Assembly (NCBI GenBank): GCA_018873245.2
Contig: JAEMBT020000009.1
Coordinates: forward strand, 16,053,794-16,117,793
Source: Archegozetes longisetosus
Lineage: Eukaryota; Arthropoda; Arachnida; Sarcoptiformes; Trhypochthoniidae
Direction: 5' to 3'
DNA: 64,000 nt
How positions within the stretch are numbered: position 1 is the first letter of the stretch; each line of letters starts with the position of its first letter. A program made the translations under genes and the position numbers. The notes under the pieces are model-generated. The model worked only from the letters and a program-made list of their open reading frames with translations. It was not told the origin of the DNA and searched no databases. Shown here piece by piece: positions 1 through 11,749 of this stretch.

Positions 1-302
1 CATATATTACTTCCTCTTTCTAACTTTTAATTGACATCACTTAAGCTTCTTTTATAACTTCCATTTTCATTTCTCAAATTTGAATCGAAAGAAACTTTTT
101 TCAGCCTTTCCTGCCATATGGTATCCAATAATTTAATAGTAATTCATATCTGATTTAAGCCGCGCAGAACTTTAGAATATTCTTTAAATTATGCTTTAGA
201 TGTTTTTGCCATAATATTAAGTTATCTTATGCTTGAAAATAAAATCCAATTTATCGTAAACCATAGTGTGAACTAATAAGTCACAAAAAGTGTCTTAAGA
301 AG

Positions 303-1584
303 ATGACAATCATGTGCGCGAACGCTCCACTTCCGCCAAAATCAAATATCATAGATCTAGATTTGGCGTCAATCGAGGAAGAAGTGCCGATTTTAGTGCT
401 CAAATGCACGTCAGAAATAGAGCGACGGAGTTGTCTCAGGCCTGGCATATACCGGATGACTGGTGTCAGCTCTAGAGTCGAAAAGATACTGAAAAGCTTT
501 GAGAGCGGACCACATCTGATTGATGTGAGTGATATCAGTCCTAACGATTTGACTTCTGTGCTCAAAGTCTTTCTCCGAGAGGTAAATAACCAATTGATTT
601 AAGCTTTAATGCAAAGGTTAAGTCGACATGAATTGAATTACAGCTTAAATACCCGTTGATCACAAACGATGTATACAAGGAGTTCATTAATATCGGACGC
701 GTTTATCGACACGACTCGAACATATCAAACAGCAGTGAATTGAGTGAAGCATTAAAAGAAGCGGTGAACAAATTACATAAAAATCATAGATCAACGCTCT
801 CTCATCTGATTCATCACTTAAAACGAGTAACTGATTTTCAAGAGCAGAATAGTATGACTCCTAGCAGTTTAGGAATTATATTCGCTCCAACTCTATTCCG
901 GCCCAGGTATCTAATTATTACTTAATTATTACCTAATCTAACCTTACATCTGACTACAGCTCATTTTCTACCACTCTATTCCAAACACACTCGTGACTAT
1001 TACTTTTATATGACTATCGATCCCGTTCCTGTTTTATCATCAAAACAATATCTCAAGTTGTTCATATTCCCTGCAATTTGTTGTTTACGAGCGTTGAACT
1101 GTTTGCAATCGATTATTCAAAATGTTATTTTGATATGAGATAACTCTTAGAGCAATGCAAGATTTTTATTTGCATATAATGACATTTCACAAACCCGGCC
1201 GGGAACAAGTCAAGGCTCATAAGCAACTAATTATAACTGACATGTAGAACCTAAGATATGCTTTTGAAGATGTATAAGCGATATGTCACCTCAAACCTTG
1301 GTATCACCTCGTTGTGCAAACTTTATTAAAACAAATCTCTATTTGTAATCATTTTTATACGTAGTCAGACATATCTTTAAAGGAAATACCATAAATTGAA
1401 AATTTAAAACTTTTGCAAAATTCAAACCAAAATGAGTTATTTCTGAAACAGGGATGCTGTTAATGATCTCTATACTGAAGTTTTCGAAGCTGGACCTCAA
1501 GCAAGAGTTATAGAGCTTATGATACTTTATGCGAATGAAGTGTTTGGAATATCTTCAAAATCGCAATCATTCAGTTTTGAATGA
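303..1584 (+). CDS. RhoGAP domain of an ARHGAP29/GMIP/HMHA1-type Rho GTPase-activating protein (5' part probably missing)
   Basis: Three exons join in phase: 303-581, 644-906 and 1452-1584 (224 codons, then TGA). The product is essentially one RhoGAP domain, which accelerates GTP hydrolysis by Rho-family GTPases. The arginine-finger motif GIYRMTG is at about residues 48-54, with R51 the presumed catalytic arginine. The stretch RVEKILKSFESG followed by SPNDLTSVLKVFLRE resembles the ARHGAP29, GMIP and HMHA1 subfamily, and the second exon carries the family's NSMTPSSLGIIFAPTLFRP segment. Relatives have F-BAR and C1 domains before the GAP domain. Neither is visible here, so upstream exons probably lie left of the window and the first exon may begin at a splice acceptor near 297-300 rather than at the ATG. 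The tail after the GAP domain is short. The domain call is firm; the subfamily is likely. Confidence 0.85.
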
Positions 1585-1818
1585 ATGTCACAACGAAAAC
1601 GATCAACTGATTGATTAATTCTTCCACTGATCCATCACTTGCAGTACTTCCAACTGATAAATTGGCATCTGTTGCTCACCTTTGTCTACAAGTTGTCAGT
1701 TTTACCCATCAATGTCTTAATCAAATCTGAATTATATTAAACGTTAGAGTTTTTAAATAATTGGACCAAATATTAATTGAAGAGTGACTTTGTATTAATT
1801 GGATTCTATTGAACTTTG
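1585..1818. other. 3' flank of the RhoGAP gene; no gene seen
   Basis: AT-rich sequence after the RhoGAP stop codon. No coding pattern or known RNA is recognisable. It leads into the 21-bp tandem array. Confidence 0.4.
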
Positions 1819-1944
1819 ATCAGGTACTCTGAATCTATGATCAGATATTCTGAATCTATGATCAGATATTCTGAATCTATGATCAGATATTCTGAATCTA
1901 TGATCAGATACTCTGAACCTATGATCAGGTACTCTGAATCTATG
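1819..1944. repeat. Minisatellite, 21-bp unit x 6
   Basis: Six consecutive 21-bp units of the form atcagatattctgaatctat+g fill exactly 126 bp. Units vary at a few sites (agatatt, aggtact, aacct). Confidence 0.9.
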
Positions 1945-1961
1945 TGAGCAGTGGCAACATG

Positions 1962-2122
1962 CAGTCGACTCTCTCTATAATGAAAGTCAACACACAGCTA
2001 TAATCTTCCAAAATATCATTTGATTCTCACACTACGCATACTATATTACATATAGTGAACTGGAGTTATAATCATCTCACTTCTAGTGCATTAGAGCCTT
2101 CATTATAATGGGGAGGCGACTG
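1962..2122. mobile_element. MITE with pogo/Tigger-like ends (family A, copy 1)
   Basis: The ends cagtcgactctctctataat and, read in reverse complement, cagtcgcctccccattataa form terminal inverted repeats of about 27 bp. The right flank is TA. The left flank is TG, probably a mutated TA. The interior shares, in reverse orientation, the stretch around actacgcatactatat with the element at 26296-26470. It has no coding capacity, so it would depend on a transposase encoded elsewhere. Confidence 0.7.
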
Positions 2123-3070
2123 TATTTAGAAGCATAGCACAAATCGGTTAGACAATAGGTAATTAAATCTCAGATTTGATCACATGAGTTCACTCTCAAA
2201 GATCAAGGTTAACATATGTATGTTTTAAAAAGACTATTTTCCGGTTCTTGAAATATTAGACTTCGAGGAATAAGTTCTCGATTGAAGTATAATATGCTTA
2301 AGTTAATTGTTTCCGTTGATAATGTAGTCGAATATCTTCAAGGTCTTTATGTATTTGACCTTTGAGGTGAGACAATCGATCCGTGTCGTCAAATCTGGGA
2401 TTGAGTTGCCTTCTGTTCAGCCCAGAAGTCTCCCGATAATTAGCAATAAGTTAGAAACTCTATAAAATGAATTTGATTTAATGTCTTATCAATAGTGCTA
2501 TTTTTAAATGCACTCGACCTTCACTTCTCTCATATGATCAAAATCTGAACAATTCCTTAGAAATAATTATTTGTTTTGTGTATAAATTTAGAAAAAATCT
2601 TAAGACTAGTTTGTTTTGTTTGACTTAAAACTTAAAAAATAGGTCTCAAGTTGCATCTGTTCTTCAGGATATAACAATATTTTTGTGAGAAACTTCATAA
2701 ATTTCGATTTGATAATACAGTAAAATCTGTTTATCACATTCACTTAAGTGGTCTTTTGAAAAATAAAAGAAAAATTTCATTTAGCTATGACAGTGTCTGA
2801 AAGATGAACATAACACACTTTGTACTTAAATTCAGTTAATATACCCAAACATCATTTTGGTTGCAGTTTGGTAACTAAAATTAGTTATTTTAAGAATTCG
2901 TTGCACGAAATTTTAGTCTCAACTTATATTGATTTTTCAAATATTCCCAGAACTTGATGTAATCTGGTTTTTATTATCTCGATTTAAGGACAAGTGCATT
3001 ATGCTCTAATCCAGGCACTGCTATTGCTATTGATTCTGCAAAACCACTGAACTACATGTTTGTGTTAAAA
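2123..3070. other. Gene-free AT-rich DNA
   Basis: No ORF or RNA gene is recognised. A cagtaaaat motif near 2719 resembles an end of a pogo/Tigger-type element, with a possible reversed partner near 5650, but the pairing is too short to call an element. Confidence 0.4.
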
Positions 3071-3952
3071 AGGTTTGACTGTATATTCTTAAAATGTGAA
3101 GCCTTTATTAAGAGCTATATTGAAATTTAAAATTGTTAAGACTGAACACAAGCCCAAACACTTCCATACACTTAAATCAGAGAATGAGTTGATTTAGTTT
3201 TATTCCAAGTGCTTATCTATTGCTCAAAATCCAATTAATAATTGATTTTTGCTTTGACAGTTCTTTCACTAAATTCTCATCTAAATATTGAATTTCTATT
3301 TAAATGAAGTGCTACCAAAAGTTTAAGCCATATAATTTGGAAATCTTTTTGAGATAGGACTGAATTTTAAATGTTGTACTTCTAGATAGCAATTTATATA
3401 ATATTATAAATAATTATATAATAATTAACGAAAACAAAAACGAAAGAAAGTGACCAATAAATTGTATAATTATAGTTAATCTATCGATATTTCAATATAT
3501 ATATGAATCATAAGTTAATATAAATATATAAACTTATGTACTATAATAAAGTTTTATATCAATTTGTATGTCATAAGTATTTGTGATGTAATTGAAATAA
3601 TTCCTTTCACAATAAATTGTCATCACTTCTACATTATAATTAACTGATACTCATTTCATAGATTGTTATATCAATTAATTATGGCTGACTGTCATAGCTT
3701 ATGGTTAGCTCAAATGTTTTAATAGTTTGCAGTTAGCTGAAAGTTTGATTCATTTTACATAACTATAGCAAAACGGTTACTAAATCAATAGAAACTTAAT
3801 TATTTGAACACAAATTACAGTATTCTTTCATTTGATAGCATATCTTCATTTGTAAATATAAAACTTTCCGTTATAAAATATGTTCTAAATATTTCAATAA
3901 ATCTTAGTATTTGTTGACATTATATACATGTCTTGTTGTAAATCAGAACATA

Positions 3953-4864
3953 AGCCTTGGCTAGAGAAATCTGCACAAAAATAATTTTAATAATTGTTAA
4001 TCAAAATTTCACCGAAATTGAACAGAAATTTATTAAATGAAAATACATTATATGAAGTTTGATTTGATATCAATTGATGACAGATAGTACTCCTTTGTCC
4101 GCTGCTTTGCGGACCTTAGTCTTAACACCTCTCATAAGGTTTTGGCACAGATTTTCAGATCTTTTACGTATTATTGTTTTGATTCTTCGATTAGTTTAGG
4201 GATTTACATCTGTTGTCCACCCATTTTCATAAATTTATTTACCCAAATTTGCCCAAAATCTTTCAATTGGGTGGAGTTTGGGGGCATTTGGAGGACTTAT
4301 TTCTTTTGGGATAACTTTGATCCCAACTCTTTGGTAAACTTCTTGAGTGGTTTTGGCGTAACTAGAAGTAGCCAAATCGGGCCAGAAAACATATTTATCG
4401 TCTGGTACTTATCGATAAAATCTTTCAGAAGTGGTAAACATTCCTGAATATAGACTTCTGCAGTGATCGCATTACCGCGAACTCAATTATTTTGTCTTTA
4501 GTTTTTCGGTTAATTTCTCGGTTTTTTCTCGGACCTGGAGTCCGATCGTCACTCTGACCACTTATGAATCTTTGGATAATTGAATATACTGTACGGCGAG
4601 GGATGCCCTCCAGTTCATAATGTCTTACGATATCGCAAGTTTTCATATTCGGGTTTCTTTCAATAAAAGCGCCAATCCTTTACTTAGCCTCAAGCTCTTT
4701 AGAGGAGGACATCTTTTTATCATAAATTATTATAAACTAATAATTGCAATGTTTTGTTACCTAATAACTATTCTTTCAAAGTAAAAACAAAATTTAATTG
4801 AATCAACTATATTTGTTTAAGAAATTGCGTCTTAAATTTTGTGCAGATTTCTCTAGCCAAGGCT
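3953..4864 (-). mobile_element. Tc1/mariner-superfamily element, internally deleted
   Basis: A 912-bp insertion with perfect 28-bp terminal inverted repeats (agccttggctagagaaatct plus gcacaaaa) flanked by TA on both sides (3951-3952, 4865-4866). The uninterrupted site, with a single TA, survives in copy B near 13988. The minus strand carries transposase remnants: an N-terminal helix-turn-helix region (about 4646-4490, with GIPRRTVYSIIQRF) and a C-terminal catalytic-core remnant with FWPDLATSSYAKTTQEV and HPIERFWANLGK (about 4410-4240). The central part is deleted and the two blocks are out of frame. This is a dead, non-autonomous copy. Confidence 0.9.
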
Positions 4865-5674
4865 TATCAATTCTTGGCTTTAGTGCGAAGAGCAACTATA
4901 TTGCTGCAAATGCTTCTCTTCAATAATACTTTAAATTTTAAGTTTAGTTTATGTTATGTCTGCCACAAATGGCCTCAACAGAAATACGAGAGTCATTTGC
5001 AGCAACACAGATTGTCTTCATACTAAAGCCAGATTCTATTATATATTGACATTGAGTAGTTTTATACAATTAATAAAATTGTGTCTCTTGTCGATTGATC
5101 GGCAATACAGTTAACATAAAGTTGAACTTGTTTAACGTGAACACGCAGCCAGATGGTTTTATTAAGAGAGTTAAGAGAAACTTTGATTTTTTACGGTCTT
5201 AAGTCTGGAACCAAAAACCATTTAATTTAATCTTCAGGTTATCTCTACTATATTTGAGTAGAGATTAAGAAAAGATCTACCACAGTTTGATTCAATGTCC
5301 ATGAATTTGATGGCTCAAATAAGAAAACATGATCAGATGTAGGCAGCATTTTCTTTGTCAATCTAAAACACCGCAATCATTGTAATATTAACCTTATTAT
5401 TGCATTAGATTTGGACAATGTGGGATGATAATTTGTTAGAATGCATGCACTGAATTATTGCACAAATTATACAGTACTATCATTAAATATCGCTTGTGGA
5501 ATTCGGTTTTTTCTCGGATTTACAATCTTTTCAAACATATATTTAAGTGGTTTCTAAATAGCATAAAACCTCATAGGAAACATGGTCTAATTGTTTTTAA
5601 CTGAATTTTAAGAACCTAAATTAACTACATTTAACTAAAAGAAGTTTTACTGTATGAGAGAACATTAAATTATA

Positions 5675-6278
5675 CTGTCCGTTTTTTAAAACTAAACTCA
5701 AATCTTAATAACAATTTTTCTTTATTATTACTCATGAATCAGAACTTACTAATGAGTCAGTTTAAAACATAAAACAAAATTTGATCACTTAGTCATTCAT
5801 TTCGAATTTAAAACACTTTTAATCATAAAAACGGTGTTCACAACAAAGGAAACAATTTTTATTTTGAAAACTCATTTATTATGGTCTCATCTCAAAAATA
5901 AAGTGTACCGCTCGAACCCAAAAACATTAGAAGAGTTAAAGACAAATATAAGAAATGAAATCGAAAAAATAAGTTCTCAAACACTTAAAAATGTTTCAGA
6001 AAATATGATTATAAGAGTTGAACTTTGTTTAGACAATAATGGTCAGCACTTTCAGCATATGTTGTGATTAATTATAAATTTATTTTTACATATCTAAACT
6101 ACTTTGTAGGATTACAGTTCTCAAATACTTTGTAAGATTATTGTTCATTATTAAAGGTTTATTTTCATACCTTCAAATTTGAGTGAATGAGTGCGCGAGT
6201 TCACTCTTGACTCACATTTCTAAAAGCGATAGAGTATTAACTGCAAAATCTGCGTTTAGTTTTTAAAAAAACGGACTG
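5675..6278 (+). mobile_element. Second Tc1/mariner-like insertion with transposase C-terminal remnant
   Basis: A 604-bp insertion with near-identical inverted ends (ctgtccgttttttaaaacta and, from the other end, cagtccgtttttttaaaaac) between TA dinucleotides at 5673-5674 and 6279-6280. Copy B has the empty site at about 14680. Within it, 5834-6067 (+) encodes a transposase C-terminal tail with the pattern HLKNKVYRSNPKTLEELKTN, typical of IS630/Tc1/mariner relatives. The catalytic portion is missing, so the element cannot move itself. Confidence 0.85.
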
Positions 6279-6515
6279 TAGATGTAGTACATTCGGACAG
6301 TATATTTAAATCGTTCGTAACACATTAACATATAATAAACAAACATTATTAAAAAGTAAGATTAAGATAAAGTATTTAATAACTAAATGTCTCCGATTTG
6401 TTTCTGAAATCGCAAGTATCTAAGCTAATCGACAACTACATCAACTCAATTAAACAGATTCAAATTGATTGAAGGTTAATTTCAAATTAACTTCAAATCG
6501 AACTCAGTCTTGTTA

Positions 6516-6760
6516 AGGGGATGTCAAACTTTATAAAAGTGCTAAACCGTTTACTTTTCCCACCTGTAAGTACAGTGAACTTAAAAATAAGCATGAATGA
6601 ACTTTTTAATAAGAAAAGATAAAGATTGACATTTTGTTTGCTTGAAAGATAAAAATTTATATCAAAACTTGATAAATTATGAATGAATTAAGTAGAGAAT
6701 CAATTGCAAACAAAATTAAGTTTTTATCTCATAAACACATTTTGAGGCGTTTTTCAAGTT
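6516..6760. other. Gene-free AT-rich DNA
   Basis: No coding or RNA feature is recognised between the end of copy A and the hairpin element. Confidence 0.4.
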
Positions 6761-6773
6761 ATTTTTGGATACG

Positions 6774-6869
6774 GACCATTTGACCTACCAATCATTTTAC
6801 CTAACCCAACCCAACCTAACCTACCTAACCCAAACTAACCCAACAAAACGGTTGGTAGGTCAAATGGTC
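6774..6869. mobile_element. Inverted-repeat element with a TTAGG-like core
   Basis: A perfect 18-bp inverted repeat, gaccatttgacctaccaa (6774-6791) and its complement (6852-6869), encloses a run of ccta acc/ctaaccc units (6799-6844) resembling the arthropod telomere repeat. Looser similarity of the arms extends a few bases outward. It looks like a small hairpin element. No target duplication is evident. Confidence 0.6.
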
Positions 6870-7089
6870 GACTCCCTACCAAATACTAATAAATGACAAA
6901 TGTAAAAATTTTCAATGAATGTAACTTGAACTGTTAATAGCTAATATGTTTGTTGATTGTTTTGATAATAGTAAAAAAGAAAATAATCTAATCCTTTTTA
7001 CTCAAAAGTTCAAGCATGCCTATTTTTAAGTTATCTGTACGTCGCTAAATATTAGAGATTGGAGATCCCCTTCACTAACAAATGAAACT

Positions 7090-8583
7090 GTAGTTGATTT
7101 TTAAGAGCGGTATTCAAAATTTCAAAAGTTTATAGCTCTTGAAGCGTTCATCTGATGTGCTTAAGACTTATATTTCTGGGAACTATGTGCAAAAATCTTT
7201 AAAATGGTGTACATATCAAGCATTAAAGTCGAAAAGTACTTCTCTACTTGTTTGAAAAAGCAAAAGGGCTTGTAATTACATTTTAAACTTTATTCAGCGT
7301 TTGACTCAATACAAAATTAACCGAATACTGACTTCAACTTAATTATTCCATATTTGTCAGAGTTGACACATTACAAGTTTATATCAATGAGTTTTGAGTT
7401 TAAGAAATATTTATTGAGTTAATAAGTAGGAAACTTCATATTTACTGCACATTAAATATAATCAAAAAAAATTTGTTCTCAAAAATCAAAAACTTATACA
7501 TCTGACACGGTTTAACAATTAAAATTTACCTATTTTTAGTTTTTATTACATTTTGACTGAATTCTTAATTTTTTTATTGTTTTTATCGAACAGATCGTGT
7601 AATAATTTCTGACTTTTTGTACAAAATTATCGTCCAAACTGTATAGTGTATCATAAAATTTTGAATTGACTGTTTTAGGAACGTATTCAAGAATCTTATA
7701 AATGTCCAAAAGCTTTTCGCGAGATATAGGCAGAGGTTTTTCATACGCGAGATCAATATCATTAAAAATATTATCAAAGTTTGTAAAGTCGGTGTTTGGT
7801 TTGAAAATTTCCAATTCTTGTTCACAATTTTCACTCAACGAAAAAGAAATTTTAATATTTTTTCGAGTGAACTCTATTTTTCTTACATTCTTACAATGAT
7901 TTATCTGAGTTTTCACAATTTTACTCAACTTTTCCTTATATTTATAAACTTTTACAACTTTATTATTAGAATGAGAGTCATAAGAATTTGAATAATTTAC
8001 TGAAATCACTTCGAAGGGGTTTCAATGCCCGTGTTTTAATAATTCGTTCATATTCTGAGGGAGAATAAACTTTCTCATAATGTTTTTTATTGCCTTCAAT
8101 CCGTCCAAAATCTCCATCTATTTCCATACGTGAGTGACCAGGATTTGGATAATAGATAATAATTTTATTGAGCTTGCCACATATTGTGATATGCTTATAA
8201 AATGCCCATAAGAACTTGTTTTTATTTTGAGAAAAACAATTATCCGAAAAAATATGCAAAATCTTCACATCACTACTCAAAGTATTATTAATATAGTAAT
8301 TAATGAACGAAATAACTTCATTGGAACCCTTTTTTGCAAAATTCTCAGGATACAAATACATAACCGCTTTATTTGATTTCAAGTCATCTTTTCGACTTTT
8401 ATGCTTGATATCGTCATCTGTTCCAATTGTTTCACCAATGACCTTCGGTGATACGCATATCATTTAAAAGATTTTTACATAGTTTCCAGAAACATAAGTC
8501 TTAAGAATATCAGATAAACGCTTCAAGAGTTATGAGCTTATGAAATTTGGAATACCACTCTTTAAAAAGTGAATTAACTATAT
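7090..8583 (-). mobile_element. Element bounded by about 115-bp imperfect inverted repeats around a DUF7869-like gene
   Basis: Positions 7090-7206 and the reverse complement of 8461-8583 align over about 115 bp with roughly 78% identity (by eye), sharing ctcttgaagcg, cttaagactta and ctatgt blocks. They flank the DUF7869-like reading frame, and the right arm ends at its first ATG. This suggests a DNA transposon or an inverted duplication. No target duplication was found and the true ends may lie outside. Confidence 0.55.
7536..8463 (-). CDS. DUF7869-like (RNase H-fold, transposon-associated) protein, broken or with a short intron
   Basis: Two overlapping minus-strand frames (8463-7978, then about 8009-7536) read as one protein. 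The first has FSDNCFSQNKNKFLWAF, NPGHSRMEIDGDFGRIE and YSPSEYERIIKTRALKP, which match the DUF7869 pattern seen in many mobile-element-derived invertebrate proteins. The second carries the expected tail, with EKLLDIYKILEYVPKTVNSK. The frames differ by one base at a gggg run near 8019-8022. Either there is a 1-bp insertion, or a 52-nt GT-AG intron (gtgattt...taaag) that also restores phase. A stop codon lies immediately before the first ATG, so the N-terminal half of the usual protein is absent. It is probably a decayed transposon gene. Confidence 0.65.
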
Positions 8584-8814
8584 TATAACGAGTGTTAAGA
8601 ACTCATTATGCAGCAATTAATCGGTATCATTGTGGGTATGATGACTATCGATGAAATAGTTGTCGTTGTCGGTGTTTATCAGAGGTTTTGTAAACAATCG
8701 TACGTCTTCGAAAACTATTGTTTATTCTAATGGTCCTTTTCCTTCAATCTGAAAAAGAGGTTATCTTGAGTTGAGATTATTTAATAAAATATTTCCTAAG
8801 GTATATTTTTCAAG

Positions 8815-9123
8815 TATTACAAGCAATAATCAGTAAATAATATAAGAGTTTTGGAAAGTGTATATATTTTTGAAAATTACTCATTGAGACAAACTTAACG
8901 ATGTATCATGAGTATTATAATAAATATATTTATTGAATTTAAGTCCCTGATAATTATTTGGTAAGTGGAAAGTATAAGGAGTCCGCCTGTTTCCTAGAAC
9001 CGTCAAGGATTATACCCTAAGTTAGGTTACTACTTACAATGGTATTCAGGAAGTGATATAAGTGTTTTTGAAACGTGTATATACTTTAGAAAACTGCTCG
9101 TTGAGACAAACTTAACGATGTAC
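8815..9123. repeat. Direct repeat pair of about 75 bp
   Basis: The block ending tgagacaaacttaacgatgt occurs at about 8835-8908 and again at about 9050-9122, with similar sequence in front (gtgtatata, tttagaaaa). No coding content is seen. Confidence 0.7.
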
Positions 9124-9373
9124 ATCATTGCGGCCCAATTAAGGTCAAAATGAGGTCCCCAAAGTTTCCTGTCTCCAGCGCTTTGAAGAGTTAAATTAAT
9201 ATGTGCTTAAATTATTACTGGATAATATTGATGTATTATGTATTTAATTATGATGAAAAAATTGCATTTCTTTAGTATTTAACAACTTGATTACATAATT
9301 CATTATTGTGTGGTATTGTTTATATTTTAGTATGCTTTCAACAAACGGCGTTTACATTCAATTAGCGGTCCTT

Positions 9374-9649
9374 TTATAGACCAAATATGACGATCCTTCT
9401 TCGGTGGCAACTCCAGAGGAAACGAAAGTTGCCCAAAAACTGTTTAAAATATTCAATATTTGCGTCTCGAACACACCAATTAAAAACTTCGATCTAAAGC
9501 TCGATGTTACAGATTACTTGAACTCAACGACAAATGACGCAAATTTTGAGTATTTTAAAGATCTTTGGGAAACACCCATTTCCTCTGGAGCTGCCTCCGA
9601 AGAAGGATCGTCGTATTTAGGATTAGTATTTATTCATCAGTCTGAGTGA
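9374..9649 (+). CDS. Unidentified coding-like fragment inside a 37-bp inverted repeat
   Basis: An open frame with coding-like composition begins after a plausible acceptor (ccttttatag, ending 9373) and may end at a donor near 9626 or at the TGA at 9647-9649. Its middle includes EETKVAQKLFKIFNICV. I do not recognise the family; a faint resemblance to the N-terminal part of M13 (neprilysin-like) peptidases is not enough for a call. No other exons are visible nearby. Both ends of the frame lie in inverted repeat arms (9386-9422 and 9579-9615), so it could be an exon fragment carried by a small inverted-repeat element. Confidence 0.3.
9386..9615. repeat. 37-bp inverted repeats, 156-bp spacer
   Basis: Left arm 9386-9422 (tatgacgatccttcttcggt...) and right arm 9579-9615 match in inverted orientation at 34 of 37 positions. 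The arms are more GC-rich than their surroundings. Confidence 0.85.
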
Positions 9650-9973
9650 CAGTCGTCACATCCGGGCAAAGTTGAAAATACATTAATATAAAGATAATTT
9701 CACTTCAATAGATTGAAAATTGTCCACGAATCAAAATATATTTGATTATTGAATTATTTGCAAACATTCGGAAATTCTTCACTTTAATAATCCCTGGAAA
9801 TTCAATCAAAAATATGATCAAACTGTGAGAAAGCATGTTAGTCTAAGTCGAGATTGACATTAGGCTCTAAAATGTGCTAAGGTCAACATTTGATGTGATC
9901 AATTTATAAGACAAAAAAGTTATTAAACAATTTAAGATATTATAGAACTTCTATTAAGTCAAAGACTTGATAT

Positions 9974-11729
9974 TTAAACACTTGATCGAATTAAATTGAT
10001 ACTGTGTATTTTGTTGCTAATGCTTTTCTTGAATGATTGAAGCACTTCAATCGTGAAAACCAGAATAGCAATTGTTATGCCCATAGACCAGAAGAAAAAC
10101 ACACCTTCGATTCTGTAAAGTGATATAACTTCGGTCTCCAACCTCTTCTCAGGGATTTTACTGTAATGGTAGCGATACTTCAGTATTTCTGCATCAGCTT
10201 TCCATTTGATGAATAATCCAGATTCAAACGCTCTCGAGATTCTGAAGAAAAATGTTCAGAACGGGAGTTCGAAAAGAATTCACTTTAATACTCATACATT
10301 CAATTTTAATGTTCGTAATTAAAATATAAGAATGTGCAATTTAACAATATTTAATCTAATTTTAAGCATTCAATATATTAAAAAATGAAAAATTTCATAT
10401 CTACAAATGTAACAAATTAAAAATATACTCACACGTTGTTGACATCTGTCTTGATAGTTTTATTTAATGATTTACTCATTGGTAGGAAAATCGGTGTAAT
10501 AATACCTCCAGATTGAGATATGTGATGTTTATGAATTTCGTTTAATCCTGTCTTGTTTGTTACAAACATAGGCAAGTCATCCAGGAAACACTTACGCAAT
10601 GATATCACGTATTTTCCAGAAGCTATTCGTTCATAGAAAAATTGAACAGTTGCTCCAATACGGTGCCATTCATAAGTAACTTCGATTCTTCGTGAGAAAT
10701 CGAGGGCCATCTCATCAGTATCCACTTGTTTGCTAGCGAAATCATTGATGAATGAAACCTGAATCGTTGCTATCCGCAATTCTTTGTTTTCATAAAGATC
10801 TTGCCACGAATCAATTAGTTTAACTGGAGTTGGCCTGATGAAGAATCCTCTAAGAACACCACCATATGCCCCGAGGAACACAACGCACGCCAATAACCAG
10901 AAAGATATAACGAATCTCTTCAGTGAAGATCTGGGCATATGTGGGATCACTTCAGATAGAATGAGATACGAGTAATTCCATAGATTAGTGAAGAATCCAT
11001 TGAATGTCATATCAATCAGAGCAATGGTTAACGGTATTATAGGCATCGAAAGAAAGAGTGCGATCCAAGTATAATAATCAAAGCCTTGGATAAATTCAAA
11101 GACATCCCGCTCTCCTGTTTCGATTTTAGATAAGATATGCCCTTCAGATTCAACATCAAGTGGCCTGCTTAATGTTATGAATGAATCGCCAAATGCCTCT
11201 TCAATCATTTTCACTGTATAAGAACCCAAGGGATGTAAACTTATGCTACCATTCTTGGTCTCAATTTCATCCATAAGTCTTGTAAGATCATAATTAAATG
11301 TTTCTCTTTTTAATCTATAAAAATTTGATTTTGAGATTAATAAACTTTGTCTAACAAAGGCTTATCATATAAATCGATTGTTAGGAATTATTTTATCAAA
11401 CATTAGATCAAAACTATTATAACTCAGTCAAAATACACTTTATTCTTTATTCTTAATTTTAAAATTAAGATCTAGAACTCAATTGGTTACAAATGGAAAA
11501 TGTTTGTGCTTAATCAAATTCTATACTTATAGCCATATATTCTGGAAATTTCTCCAAAAATCTTAGCAATAGGACCACACAATAACTTATTAGTATAGAA
11601 GATTAGTGGTGGATTCCAGCCTTCTGTCAAAGTAATGACTTCATCACCCTTTTCAGTCTGATTTGACCCAAAACTAATGGTCTCATTGTAACTTATATTT
11701 AAACAGATACTCTGTATTAAAGGATCCAT
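9974..11729 (-). CDS. Divergent ionotropic glutamate-receptor-like receptor (IR family)
   Basis: Exons 11729-11527, 11314-10433 and 10241-9974 join in phase to 450 codons plus TAA. The protein has a short S1 ligand-binding half without the large amino-terminal domain (as in IRs), a first membrane segment at about 148-168 (YTWIALFLSMPIIPLTIALI), a pore/second region, a third membrane helix at about 200-221 (FVISFWLLACVVFLGAYGGV), an S2 half, and a last membrane helix at about 409-429 (VFFFWSMGITIAILVFTIEV). Such receptors are plasma-membrane cation channels used for chemosensation or related signalling in protostomes. The usual SYTANLAAF gate motif of iGluRs is replaced by a divergent sequence, and no signal peptide is seen at the chosen ATG, which follows an in-frame stop. 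A missing upstream exon is possible. Confidence 0.85.
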
Positions 11730-11749
11730 TTTGGTGTTAAATTTCAAAT

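Larger units (their letters stand above)
3071..6515. repeat. Duplicated segment, copy A (direct repeat with 12735-14905)
   Basis: From aggtttgactgtatattctt onward this segment matches 12735-14905 in the same orientation. The first 350 bp are nearly identical; the rest is similar with scattered changes and indels. Copy A is interrupted by two TA-flanked transposon insertions (3953-4864 and 5675-6278) that copy B lacks. No host gene is visible in the shared sequence, so it may be a segmental duplication or two copies of a non-coding repeat family. Confidence 0.8.

Noticed and set aside
2719..5655. One large pogo/Tigger element with cagtaaaa ends enclosing much of copy A
   Set aside because: End similarity is only about 10 bp and copy B has no matching left end.
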